Part shown: one piece after another, positions 23,484-31,110 of the stretch
Position numbering within the stretch: the stretch's first letter is position 1
Layout of the letters: each line of letters opens with the position of its first letter
Origin: Symbiobacterium terraclitae
GTDB taxonomy: Bacteria; Bacillota; Sulfobacillia; Symbiobacteriales; Symbiobacteriaceae
Assembly (NCBI RefSeq): GCF_017874315.1
Contig: NZ_JAGGLG010000030.1
Location: forward strand, 1 to 53,875
Direction: 5' to 3'
Length of the DNA: 53,875 nucleotides
Program-made: the position numbers and the translations under genes
The notes under the pieces: model-generated
Told to the model about the DNA's origin: nothing
What the model saw: the letters and a program-made list of their open reading frames with translations, nothing else
Database searches by the model: none

Positions 23484-24242
23484 ATGAGCCAACCCATCCC
23501 CGCCCACGCCGAGCGTGTGATGCGCAGCCTGGCCGACGGCCTTGGCCGGATTCTCGGCGAGAGGCTGGTGGGCGTCTACCTGGGCGGGTCGCTCTCGCTG
23601 GGCGACTACTGCGAGGCCACGAGCGACCTGGACTTCCTGGTGGTCACCCGGGGGCGCCTCGCCCGGGAAGACCTGGCGGCCCTGGAGGCCTTTCACCGCG
23701 AACTGCTGGCCGCCGACCCCGCGGCCCGCCGGCTGGAGGGCGACTACGCCCCGCAGGAGTGCATCGTCCCGGAGGGCACGACCATCCCGGTTCCCGGCTG
23801 CAAGCGCGGGGTGTTCCGCCCCGAAGTCGGTGAGATCATGCTGTCGGCTGACAACGTCTGCAACCTGCGGGAGAACGGCATCGCCTTCGCCGGGCCGCCC
23901 CCGGCCGAGGTGCTGCCGCCGGTCAGCCCGGATCAGGTGCGGGCGGCCGTGCGGGAGATGCTGGCGGAGGGCCCGGGGAACGCCGACCGGCCGGAAGAGC
24001 AGGTCGACGACCTGCTGAACCTCTTCCGCTCCCTCTGCGCGCTGGAGACGGGCAGGCCGACCACCAAGTCGCAGGGCGCCGACTGGGTGCGGCGCCGGGT
24101 GGAGCCCCGGTGGCTGCCGGTCATCGACGCGGCGCTGGAGGCCCGGCGCCTGGGAACGGCCGCGGGCTGGACCGAGGATCTCCGGGAGTCCGCCGCCGCC
24201 CTGGACCGGCTGCTGCGCCAGCGCTACTGCCCCGCCCTCTGA
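23484..24242 (+). CDS. Nucleotidyltransferase-fold protein, AadA-like
   Basis: A 252-residue protein with the Pol-beta-type nucleotidyltransferase motif GGSLSLGDYCEATSDLDFLVV (GS, then D-x-D) and a helical C-terminal domain containing LCALETGRPTTKSQGADWV, as in aminoglycoside adenylyltransferases (ANT(3'')/ANT(9), DUF4111). Such chromosomal homologs need not confer resistance, and nothing here suggests mobility. The ATG at 23484 was chosen for AAGGGG seven bases upstream. Its 3' end overlaps the convergent methyltransferase by 19 bp. Confidence 0.78.
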   Translation: MSQPIPAHAERVMRSLADGLGRILGERLVGVYLGGSLSLGDYCEATSDLDFLVVTRGRLAREDLAALEAFHRELLAADPAARRLEGDYAPQECIVPEGTTIPVPGCKRGVFRPEVGEIMLSADNVCNLRENGIAFAGPPPAEVLPPVSPDQVRAAVREMLAEGPGNADRPEEQVDDLLNLFRSLCALETGRPTTKSQGADWVRRRVEPRWLPVIDAALEARRLGTAAGWTEDLRESAAALDRLLRQRYCPAL

Positions 24243-25087
24243 TGGGCGAGGCGGCCGCCGAGCCGCTCCTGCAGGACCTCCTCCGGCGTCAGCGCCGGCT
24301 GGGCGGTGAAGTGCACCACGCGCCACCGGGCGCCGCTGGCAGCGATCGCCTCGGCAACCCCCGGCAGGGCGTCCAGGCTGCGCTGTACGGCCTCGGCCCG
24401 GTCGCGTCCCGGGAGTGCGGGGCTGAGCCGCATCAGGTTGTAGAGCTCGCCCCCGGGCTCCGTCTCCGGCCGCGGGGATGGGATCTCCTGCACCTCGTAG
24501 TGGACGGGCTTGAACCCCGCGTCCCGCAGGGTGCCCTCGATCGAGCGCTGGTTGGGCAGCCGCTCCACCGGCGGCACGCCCCGGGGGAGCAGGCCCTGCC
24601 GGTGCAGCTCGCGCAGCAGGACGTACTGCGGGGTCACCTGGTCGCGTAAGGCGTTGAACCAGGTACCCGAGAGCGAAAAGCAGAGCAGTCCGGCGGGCCC
24701 GATCCGGCTCCGCCAGGCCCGCAGAACGCCCTCGGGGTCACGGAAGGACAGCAGGGCCAGGTTGCAGAGCACCCGGTCGACCTTGCCGGACAGCAGCGAG
24801 GCCGCCGCCACAGCGTCTGCGTTGTGGTACGCCGCCGCCCGGCCCCCCAGGCGGGCGCGGGCCGCGGCCAGCAGCGCGGGGCTCGCCTCCACGGCGATCA
24901 GTTCGAGCCCTTCCGGCACAAGATCCAGCGCGGCCAGGCTGGTCAGGCCCGTGCCGGCGCCCAGGTCCACCACCGTCATCCCCGGCCGCAGGTCCGCCAG
25001 CTCGCAGAGGCGCCGGGCGGACTCCCGATACAGGGCCATCTGTGCGCTGACCCCGTGCACGTACTCACCCCAGTCGGCCATGCTCAT
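24224..25087 (-). CDS. SAM-dependent methyltransferase
   Basis: A 287-residue class I methyltransferase. The SAM-binding loop VVDLGAGTGLTSLAAL lies near residue 40, the acidic ribose contact is AVEAS, and VDRVLCNLALLSF is the motif IV region. The C-terminal part is family specific and not recognised, so the substrate is unknown. Its ATG overlaps the Mug stop (ATGA), making it the third gene of a YkgJ - Mug - methyltransferase operon; the association with a DNA repair gene may be only positional. Confidence 0.82.
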   Translation of the reverse strand: MSMADWGEYVHGVSAQMALYRESARRLCELADLRPGMTVVDLGAGTGLTSLAALDLVPEGLELIAVEASPALLAAARARLGGRAAAYHNADAVAAASLLSGKVDRVLCNLALLSFRDPEGVLRAWRSRIGPAGLLCFSLSGTWFNALRDQVTPQYVLLRELHRQGLLPRGVPPVERLPNQRSIEGTLRDAGFKPVHYEVQEIPSPRPETEPGGELYNLMRLSPALPGRDRAEAVQRSLDALPGVAEAIAASGARWRVVHFTAQPALTPEEVLQERLGGRLAHQRAGQ

Positions 25088-25599
25088 CCCCCCTCCGCGA
25101 TCAGATCCCGCAGCTCCCGGTAGAGCCGCAGCTTCTCCTCCAGCTTTTCCCGGCTCCGCCCGCTGGGCGAGGCCGCGACGAAGTCCAGCACCCCGGGCAC
25201 CACGGACCCGGCCTGCAGGCCGTACGCGACACGGGCGCGGCCGGACAGGGCCGCGTAGATGCCCTTGCCGTTGTAGCAGGCCACCCGCGGCCGGTACCGC
25301 GCCAGCTTGGCCAGCAGCTCCTCCCGCCCCGCCCTCAGCTCGGCAGCCGTGAGGTCGCCGCTGGACCGGGTCGACCGGCCCACCAGGTCGGTGAGCCCGT
25401 ATCCGAGGTCGAGCAGCGCCGCGTCCTCGTGCGGCGCGTAGAGCCGGTCGGTCAGACCGGCCTGCCAGAGCAGCCAGTAGAACCGGTTTCCGGGATAGGC
25501 GTAGTAGTGCCCCTCCCGGGCCGACGTCTCGCCGGGGTTGAAGCCGACGAAGACGACCCGCAGCCCCGAGGCCAGGTAGTCGGGCAGGGCTCGGGTCAT
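25084..25599 (-). CDS. mug: Mug/TDG-type G:T/U mismatch DNA glycosylase
   Basis: A 171-residue uracil-DNA-glycosylase-fold protein. The motif VVFVGFNPGETSAREGHYYAYPGNRFY (given here in GFNPG, YPGNRFYWLL blocks) is the active-site region of the Mug/TDG family, with Asn of GFNPG the catalytic residue; VAASPSGRS is the second, DNA-intercalating motif. It removes U or T from mismatches made by deamination, a heavy burden in a hot, GC-rich genome. The ATG at 25599 overlaps the upstream stop as ATGA and starts about 11 bases after GGAG. Confidence 0.88.
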   Translation of the reverse strand: MTRALPDYLASGLRVVFVGFNPGETSAREGHYYAYPGNRFYWLLWQAGLTDRLYAPHEDAALLDLGYGLTDLVGRSTRSSGDLTAAELRAGREELLAKLARYRPRVACYNGKGIYAALSGRARVAYGLQAGSVVPGVLDFVAASPSGRSREKLEEKLRLYRELRDLIAEGG

Positions 25600-26132
25600 G
25601 CCGGCGGCAACTCCAGGGCGTCGTACTGTGCGGTGAGCCACTCCACGTGCTCCCGCATCGCCTCGTCCTGCATCAGCAGCTCCCAGGCCCGCCGGGCGGC
25701 GTCCACGAAGGCGGGATCCAGCTGGTCGATCCGGTACCGCTCGGGCAGCGGGCAGATACCGTGCGCCAGGAACGAGTATCGCATCTCCAGCGTGCCATCC
25801 GCGCGCAGGTAGGGCCAGAGCGGGTAGGTGCGGCACTCGAAGGGCCGCCGGGACCGGTCGCAGAGCCGGGTGCACTGCAGGAAAGGAACCGAGTCGAAGC
25901 GGCGCTCCCAGGCGGGGGCGAACTCGTACTCGTCGGTGCGGTGGAACTGCCAGCGCGTGAAGTCCTCGGTGCCGTCGAACAGCGGCAGCTCGCCGGGGAT
26001 GAGGTAGACGCCCTCGTTGGGCGCGAAGTCCGTGCAGCAGCGGTGCCCGCAGAGCGTGCCGCAGTCGAAGGGCAGCGGCGTCACGTCCGCCAGCAGCTGG
26101 CGGGCGGCCTCGATGAGGCTCAGGTCGACCAT
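25596..26132 (-). CDS. YkgJ-type Fe/Zn-chelating Cys-cluster protein
   Basis: A 178-residue protein with Cys placed as in the YkgJ (CxxCxxCC) family: DCGTLCGHRCC near residues 23-33, later CTRLCDRSRRPFECRTYPLWP and a C-terminal GICPL. The R-P-x-x-C-R-x-Y/F-P-L block is diagnostic for the family, thought to bind a zinc or Fe-S cluster; function is unknown. The ATG at 26132 has GGGGGGA six bases upstream. It heads a three-gene operon with mug and a methyltransferase and is divergent from the dehydrogenase gene. Confidence 0.78.
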   Translation of the reverse strand: MVDLSLIEAARQLLADVTPLPFDCGTLCGHRCCTDFAPNEGVYLIPGELPLFDGTEDFTRWQFHRTDEYEFAPAWERRFDSVPFLQCTRLCDRSRRPFECRTYPLWPYLRADGTLEMRYSFLAHGICPLPERYRIDQLDPAFVDAARRAWELLMQDEAMREHVEWLTAQYDALELPPA

Positions 26133-26157
26133 GCGCAATCCCCCCATCTCCTGCACT

Positions 26158-26201
26158 GTACCACATTTGGGCGCATTCCGCTGTTCCAGATATGGTACGA
26201 T
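26158..26201. promoter_or_regulatory. Divergent promoter region with 13-bp inverted repeat
   Basis: GTACCACATTTGG (26158-26170) and CCAGATATGGTAC (26186-26198) are inverted repeats matching at 11 of 13 positions with a 15-bp spacer. The right arm overlaps an extended -10, TGGTACGAT (26193-26201), for the dehydrogenase; the left arm lies before the YkgJ gene. It is a candidate operator for both. Confidence 0.45.
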
Positions 26202-26233
26202 GGACATGCAGACTTGCTGAGGAGGATCTCGAT

Positions 26234-27115
26234 ATGGCCAACCTCGGATTCATCGGATTGGGTCGCATGGGCAGGCACATGGCACGCAACCTGATCAAGG
26301 CCGGGCACACGGTCACCCTCTTCAACCGCAGCCAGGCGGTGGTGGACGAGCTGGTGGCCGAGGGCGGGAAGCGGGCGTCCAGCCCCGCGGAGGTGGCCCG
26401 GAACGCGCGCGTGCTCTTCACGTGCCTCACCACGCCCGACGTGGTGGAATCCATCCTGCGGCAGGCGCTCGAGGGGGCGCAGCCCGGCGACATCTTCGTC
26501 GACCACTCCACCATCGGCTACGCCGACGCCCAGCGCATCGCCGCGATGTGCGCTGAGAAGGGCGTGCAGTTCATCGACGCCCCGGTCTCCGGCGGCCCGT
26601 GGGGCGCCGAGGCGGGCACCCTGACCATCATGTGCGGCGGCGACAAGGCTGCCTACGAGGCCGTGCTGCCCTACCTGCAGATCGAGGGCAAGAAGCTCTA
26701 CCACCTGGGCCCGGTGGGCGCCGGCACGGTGGCCAAGCTCTGCAACAACCTCCTGGTGGGCATCCACGCGGCTGCCCTGGCCGAGGCCTTCGTCCTGGGC
26801 ACCAAGGCCGGCGTCGACCCCAAGGTGCTCTACGAGATCATCTCAGGCGCCACCGGCAACTCGGCCCAGATCGAGCGCAACATCCCCAAGTTCATCTTCC
26901 CCGGCAACTTCGAGGCCGCCTTCTCCGTCGACCACCTGCACAAGGACGTGGCGCTGGCGGTCAGCCTGGGTAAGGACCAGAACGTCCGCATGCTCCTCGG
27001 CGCCCTGACGCAGCAGCTGCTGGAGGAGGCCCGGGCCGCCGGCTACGGCCAGCTGGACGAGGCCGCCCTCATCCGGCCGCTGGAGGAGCTCACGGGGGTC
27101 AAGGTACGGGCATAA
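26234..27115 (+). CDS. NAD(P)-dependent beta-hydroxyacid dehydrogenase (3-hydroxyisobutyrate / tartronate semialdehyde reductase type)
   Basis: A 293-residue cytosolic oxidoreductase. N-terminal GFIGLGRMGRHMARNL is the dinucleotide-binding GxGxxG; FIDAPVSGGPWGAEAGTL is the substrate-binding signature; catalytic K168 lies in GAGTVAKLCNN. The family reversibly oxidises 3-hydroxyisobutyrate, tartronate semialdehyde/glycerate or related acids; the exact substrate is not readable. GGAGGA precedes the ATG at 26234. A terminator follows, so the gene is monocistronic under a palindrome-bearing divergent promoter. Confidence 0.9.
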   Translation: MANLGFIGLGRMGRHMARNLIKAGHTVTLFNRSQAVVDELVAEGGKRASSPAEVARNARVLFTCLTTPDVVESILRQALEGAQPGDIFVDHSTIGYADAQRIAAMCAEKGVQFIDAPVSGGPWGAEAGTLTIMCGGDKAAYEAVLPYLQIEGKKLYHLGPVGAGTVAKLCNNLLVGIHAAALAEAFVLGTKAGVDPKVLYEIISGATGNSAQIERNIPKFIFPGNFEAAFSVDHLHKDVALAVSLGKDQNVRMLLGALTQQLLEEARAAGYGQLDEAALIRPLEELTGVKVRA

Positions 27116-27124
27116 GATGTCAGG

Positions 27125-27157
27125 AAGCCACCGGGCCGGCTGCGGCCCGGTGGCTTT
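27125..27157 (+). terminator. Terminator after the dehydrogenase
   Basis: AAGCCACCGGGCC (27125-27137) pairs with GGCCCGGTGGCTT (27144-27156), followed by T; it is also usable by the convergent TPR gene. Confidence 0.75.
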
Positions 27158-27166
27158 GCGCACTCC

Positions 27167-28090
27167 TCAGTGAATGGGGTCGGACCTCGCCGCGGCCCAC
27201 GCATCCCATCCGTCCAGCACGCCGATGTCCGCCCCGGCGGTGAGCACCGCCGCCAGCGGGCCCAGCCACGCCGCCCAGGGGTGGCGCCCCGCCCAGGCTG
27301 CGGAGACGTGGGGCTCCAGCCGGAACCCCGGCGAGCGGACGCCGGCGTCCAGCAGCCGGCGGAGGGCGCCGAGGGCGGGGATGCGCTCCGGCGGGTCGCC
27401 GTAGACGACCTGGTAGAACCGGCACTCGGCCGCGTCTGCGCTCGGCCGCTGCAGCGCCGGGTGCGCCAGTGCGAAGCGGAGCATCTCCCGCGCCGCGCCC
27501 GTCCGGCCCGCCAGGAAGAGCGCCCCGGCCAGGTTCGCCATGATGGCGGCGTTGCCCGGATAAGCCGAGAGCGCCACCCGGTAGAGGTCTGCGGCATCGC
27601 TGTACGCCTCCTTCACGTCCGTGAGGAAGATGGCGTACTTGAACAGGGCGTTCCGGTGGAGAGGCGCCACCTCGAGGGCCCGCTGGTAAAGGGCCTCCGC
27701 ACGGTCGTACTCCTGCCGCACCTCGGCGAGGAAGGTGGCGTAGTTCGTCAGGTTGTTGACGTGCAGGGGGTCCGCCTCCAGCGCCCGGCGGTAGTAACGC
27801 TCTGCCGCGTCCCAGTCGCCCCGCGACTGCTCCAGGAAGTCGGCGTAGTCGCCCAGGAGCGTGGGGTGATTGGGCGCGAGGGCAAGGGCGGCCAGGTACT
27901 GCTCCTCCGCCGCATCGTAGTCGTGGAGAGCGGTCTCGAGGAACACCGCGTACTGGCCCCGGATGTCGGCGTCGTCCGGGTCGGCGGCCAGGGCGCGGCG
28001 GTAGTAGGCATCCGCCAGGTCGCAGCGGCCCAGGAAGCGCTCGAGGAAGCGCGCGTACTGGCTGAGCTGCCGTGCGCGGGACCGCCGCAC
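27167..28090 (-). CDS. TPR-repeat protein
   Basis: A 307-residue protein made of about six tetratricopeptide-like units with the pattern YA.FLE...DYDAAE..Y.RALEADP, from residue 10 to about 210, then a non-repeat C-terminal domain rich in Trp/Ala. The unusual feature is recurrent N/DYA-x-FL at the start of each unit, seen in proteins sometimes annotated as HAT-like or plant-type TPR. Presumably a protein-protein interaction scaffold; partner unknown. The GTG at 28090 has GGAGGGGGG seven bases upstream. Confidence 0.85.
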   Translation of the reverse strand: MRRSRARQLSQYARFLERFLGRCDLADAYYRRALAADPDDADIRGQYAVFLETALHDYDAAEEQYLAALALAPNHPTLLGDYADFLEQSRGDWDAAERYYRRALEADPLHVNNLTNYATFLAEVRQEYDRAEALYQRALEVAPLHRNALFKYAIFLTDVKEAYSDAADLYRVALSAYPGNAAIMANLAGALFLAGRTGAAREMLRFALAHPALQRPSADAAECRFYQVVYGDPPERIPALGALRRLLDAGVRSPGFRLEPHVSAAWAGRHPWAAWLGPLAAVLTAGADIGVLDGWDAWAAARSDPIH

Positions 28091-28142
28091 GCGCTCACCC
28101 CCCTCCGCCGGTCTCGGGCCCGGTTCTTGCGTCTCCCTGTGC

Positions 28143-28601
28143 CTAGATTTCCGGCGGATCGATCCCCTGCATGCGCATCAGCATGAAGATCTGGCCGCGG
28201 TGGTGGATCTCGTGCTCCATCACGTGGTAGACCACCCAGTTCATCGTGGCCCATGGCTGGCCCGGGTAGGGCATGGGCAGCTTCCGGTTCAGCTCCCGGA
28301 CCGGGGTCTCCTTCAGCCACTCCACGGTGACACGGTGGACCTCGGCCCAGTACTCCAGCAGGCTGTCGAGGTCCGCGAACCGTCCGGGCCGCCAGCGCTC
28401 CTCCCAGGGAGCCCGCCTGAGGGCGTTGCGGTAGATCCAGATCCACTCCGCCGCCAGCATGTGGTCCGCCAGCTCCAGGGCGCTGGAGTGCCACCCCGGG
28501 GGCTTCCAGGCCAGCTGCTCGGGGCTCATGGACCGCAGGGCCGCGACGGTGAAGGGTCTCAGGTCGGTCTCCCAGTGGCTGTACACATCAAAGGCCAGCA
28601 C
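28143..28601 (-). CDS. DinB-family protein
   Basis: A 152-residue four-helix-bundle protein of the DinB/YfiT group. Metal-ligand histidines are visible: ADHMLAAEWIW near residue 46 and HVMEHEIHHRGQI near residue 125. The superfamily includes bacillithiol- and mycothiol-dependent transferases and many stress-induced proteins of unknown function. The GTG at 28601 has GGGGGGAGG eight bases upstream. A perfect 10-bp palindrome GTAACGTTAC (28620-28629) lies just upstream and may be an operator. Confidence 0.82.
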   Translation of the reverse strand: MLAFDVYSHWETDLRPFTVAALRSMSPEQLAWKPPGWHSSALELADHMLAAEWIWIYRNALRRAPWEERWRPGRFADLDSLLEYWAEVHRVTVEWLKETPVRELNRKLPMPYPGQPWATMNWVVYHVMEHEIHHRGQIFMLMRMQGIDPPEI

Positions 28602-28715
28602 GGTTCGCGCCTCCCCCCTGTAACGTTACTGAAAGGTTTTACACATTCCCACCTGACCTTCCTGCATGGGCCGGAATCCGGCCACGGTGCGGAGCCCGCG
28701 GCGCGCACGCGGGCT

Positions 28716-29903
28716 TCACTTCGCGCTCCCCATGGCCGTCACGGCCTCCCAGGCGGCGGCGGCGATGCGCTCGATCGCCACGTCAGCCGCGTACTCCCCG
28801 CCGTCGCCGAAGGTCATCACCACGAGCACGTAAGGCCGCTCCCCCCAGACGATCGCACCGTCGTGGTCGTAGCCGGCGTATGTGCCGAACTTGTGAGTGA
28901 CCAGCTCCGGGCGGGGGGTTCCCGCCTGGATGCGCCCGGTGTAGGTCACGCGGCGCAGCGGGCGCAGCAGCTCCTCGGCCAGCTCAGGCCGATCCCGGCT
29001 CAGCTGCCAGAGCCGCAGCCACCAGGCCGCCTCATCCGCGGCGGTGACGGGCGTCGACCCCTCCTCCGTGCGGGTGACCGGCCCGCCCATCTCGGTGGTG
29101 CACGCGAGCAGCCCGTCCCAGGTCAGGGTGCGCGCCAGCATCTTCACGGCCACGTTGTTGGAGGAGATGATGGAGCGATCCACCAGGTTGCGCACGGTCC
29201 ACTGGGTGCCGAAGGCCGCATCCGCGAAGCCGCCCGCCCCGACGGGCTCCCAGTCGGCCTCGGTGTAGGTGATCGGCGTCTCCCAGGTCAGCTCGCCCCG
29301 GTCGATGGCCTCCAGCGTGCAGAGGGCCACCGGCAGCTTGAAGGTGGAGGCCGGCAGGTACGGGTCGCGGGCGCGGAACTCGTACCGGCTGCCGCTGGTG
29401 AGGTCCACCGCCACGACGCTGATCCGCCCGGGGTACTCCCTGGCGACGCCGTGGACCACCTCGTGCAGCCCCCGCCAGTGGTCCGGCAGATCGGCGGGCG
29501 GGTCGGGCAGCAGCGGCTCCACCCTCTCCACCGGCATCGGCTGGTAGTCGGGAAGGGGATGGGCTGCTGCGTCGGCCTTCCCGGCTGTCGGTTCGGAGGC
29601 GTCCGCCGGTCCCGATTCGCCCGGCGAACCCGACGCGACCGCCGTCCCGGGCTCAGCCGCAGCCCCCGGCGCGCTCACCGGCGACTGCCCGCCGGCCTGC
29701 TCCGAACCGCCGCTCAGCCCCGGTGCGCCCGCCGGCCCCTCCGCCCCCGGAGCGCCGCCGGCCAGGGCACCCGCCTCCGCCGCCGCAAGCTCCGACGCCG
29801 CCCCGACCGGCTCGGACCGGTGCGGGGCGAACGCACCCGCCAGCCCCAGGAGCACGAGCGTCGCCAATCCCACCGCAAGCCGCGCCGACTCTCCCCGCTG
29901 CAC
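28716..29903 (-). CDS. Class A beta-lactamase-like serine hydrolase with Ala/Gly/Pro linker
   Basis: A 395-residue exported protein: an N-terminal hydrophobic helix (LAVGLATLVLLGLAGAFA), an Ala/Gly/Pro/Glu-rich linker to about residue 115, then a penicilloyl-serine transferase domain. That domain has the SxxK motif in PASTFKLP, an SxN-type SSNN and HKFG where KTG is usual. Such proteins are class A beta-lactamase homologs; without the typical ExxLN Glu being clear, a carboxypeptidase or inactive role is possible. The GTG at 29903 was chosen (AGAGGTGG seven bases upstream, directly before the signal helix); an ATG at 29951 lacks a ribosome site. Confidence 0.8.
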   Translation of the reverse strand: MQRGESARLAVGLATLVLLGLAGAFAPHRSEPVGAASELAAAEAGALAGGAPGAEGPAGAPGLSGGSEQAGGQSPVSAPGAAAEPGTAVASGSPGESGPADASEPTAGKADAAAHPLPDYQPMPVERVEPLLPDPPADLPDHWRGLHEVVHGVAREYPGRISVVAVDLTSGSRYEFRARDPYLPASTFKLPVALCTLEAIDRGELTWETPITYTEADWEPVGAGGFADAAFGTQWTVRNLVDRSIISSNNVAVKMLARTLTWDGLLACTTEMGGPVTRTEEGSTPVTAADEAAWWLRLWQLSRDRPELAEELLRPLRRVTYTGRIQAGTPRPELVTHKFGTYAGYDHDGAIVWGERPYVLVVMTFGDGGEYAADVAIERIAAAAWEAVTAMGSAK

Positions 29904-29998
29904 CGCACGTCCACCTCTGCCTGCGTTCTCGCCAATAAGACGCCGGCACATCGGACTGAGTTGCGGGTCTTTACAGATGATTCTGTCGTCTCAGGGCG

Positions 29999-30026
29999 CA
30001 AAGAAAGGACGGCCCGCAGGCCGTCC
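29999..30026 (-). terminator. Terminator of the ferredoxin gene
   Basis: On the minus strand GGACGGCC-TGCG-GGCCGTCC is followed by TTTCTTT, 20 bp after the ferredoxin stop. Confidence 0.8.
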
Positions 30027-30045
30027 TCACTTGTTCGTCGGCAGT

Positions 30046-30333
30046 TTAGCCGGGCTTGACCCAGCTGTCGGTGTTCTTCATCTCGGCGCCGGGATGGAGC
30101 CGGTTGAACTTGGCGGTAAGGCTCTCGATGTCGTCGGGGTTGTCCTCGTCCGGGATAATCGACTCAACCGGGCACACCGCGATGCACTGGGACTCCCCGT
30201 AGAAGCCGTAGCACTCGGTGCACTTGTTAGGATCGATCACGTAGATGGTGTCGCCCGGGCTGATGGCCTCGTTGGGGCACTCCGGCTCGCAGGCGCCGCA
30301 CGAGATGCAAGTATCAATGATCTTGACGGCCAC
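30046..30333 (-). CDS. 2[4Fe-4S] ferredoxin (Allochromatium/YfhL type)
   Basis: A 95-residue electron carrier. Cluster 1 is CISCGACEPECP (C-x2-C-x2-C-x3-C). Cluster 2 is CTECYGFYGESQCIAVCP, with an eight-residue insertion between the second and third Cys and an added C-terminal helix, which is the low-potential Allochromatium vinosum type. The GTG at 30333 has AAAGGAGG upstream. It is transcribed separately from korDABC but lies just downstream and may be its redox partner. A sigma-A promoter and a Fur-like box lie upstream. Confidence 0.92.
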   Translation of the reverse strand: MAVKIIDTCISCGACEPECPNEAISPGDTIYVIDPNKCTECYGFYGESQCIAVCPVESIIPDEDNPDDIESLTAKFNRLHPGAEMKNTDSWVKPG

Positions 30334-30423
30334 GGACTCTTCTCCTCCTTTGAGGCGCACGCCTTCATCACTGTCGGTGTGCCGCCTGATTGGTCACTTT
30401 GGCCCATTGCGGAAGGCCGTTAT

Positions 30424-30474
30424 GGTATTCCCGAACACCACTACTAGAATACCGTTCGAGCACATACCAGTCAA
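30424..30474 (-). promoter_or_regulatory. Ferredoxin promoter with inverted repeat
   Basis: On the minus strand TTGACT (30474-30469), a 17-bp spacer and TATTCT (30451-30446). GGTATTC (30424-30430) and GAATACC (30447-30453) are inverted copies 16 bp apart covering the -10 and initiation region. Confidence 0.6.
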
Positions 30475-30513
30475 GGGATCCACGGCCTGTTTTCTGGATG
30501 AGATTGGATATCA

Positions 30514-30530
30514 ATGAGATTCGTTCTCAT
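30514..30530. promoter_or_regulatory. Fur-like box upstream of the ferredoxin gene
   Basis: ATGAGA-ttcgt-TCTCAT is a palindrome resembling the Fur-family site AATGAGAATCATTCTCATT. It lies 40 bp upstream of the ferredoxin -35, in the gap after korC. Iron control is an inference. Confidence 0.4.
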
Positions 30531-30591
30531 CTTGTCCAGGCCGGTGCGGTCGGCGACGGCAGGGATCCCGGGGTGCCCCCGGCGGCGGCAA

Positions 30592-31110
30592 CTACGCCCG
30601 CATCCCCGCCTCCAGCGCCTTGCGGTTGACCTCCTCGGTGCCGCGCGGCACGCTCTCGAGCACGGCATCCACCAGCGCCTCGTCGCTGACCAGGCGGCAG
30701 ATCCGGTTGAGCGCCCCCAGCGCCACGATGTTGGCCGTGATCGGGCGGCCCGTCGCCTCCCGGGCCAGGCGGGTGATCTCCACCCGGTGCACCTGGCCGT
30801 CCACCGCCGGCACCGTGTGCACGTACAGCGGGTCGGCGATCAGCGTGCCGCCCGGCCGCAGCTTGGTGTGGAACTTCTCCGCCGCCTCCTGGGTCATGGC
30901 CAGGACGACGTCGGCCTGCGTCACCTTGGGGAAGTCGATGGGCTCCACGTCCAGGATCACCTCGGCGCGGCTGGCGCCGCCCCTGGCCTCCGGCCCGTAG
31001 GACTGGGTCTGGGTGACCTCGTACCCGTCGCGGATGCCCGCCTTCGCCAGGATGATGCCCGCCAGGATCATCCCCTGGCCGCCGGAACCCGTCAGCATGA
31101 TCTGCTTCAC
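30592..31110 (-). CDS. korC: 2-oxoglutarate/2-oxoacid:ferredoxin oxidoreductase, gamma subunit
   Basis: The 172-residue gamma subunit: KQIMLTGSGGQGMILAGIILAKAG is the start of the domain (shown in blocks GSGGQG and ILAGIILA), with YGPEARGGASRAEVI the second family signature. It completes the CoA-dependent oxidative decarboxylation complex with KorA and KorB. The GTG start at 31110 overlaps the korB stop (GTGA), so translation is coupled. It is the last gene of korDABC. Confidence 0.9.
   Translation of the reverse strand: MKQIMLTGSGGQGMILAGIILAKAGIRDGYEVTQTQSYGPEARGGASRAEVILDVEPIDFPKVTQADVVLAMTQEAAEKFHTKLRPGGTLIADPLYVHTVPAVDGQVHRVEITRLAREATGRPITANIVALGALNRICRLVSDEALVDAVLESVPRGTEEVNRKALEAGMRA

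Noticed and set aside
23484..24242. Acquired aminoglycoside-resistance gene
   Set aside because: Base composition matches the neighbours and no mobile element is near; it is a chromosomal nucleotidyltransferase-fold homolog whose substrate is unknown.
28620..28629. Palindrome GTAACGTTAC before the DinB gene as a named operator
   Set aside because: Ten bases are too few to assign a regulator, and no adjacent regulator gene supports it; mentioned only in the gene entry.
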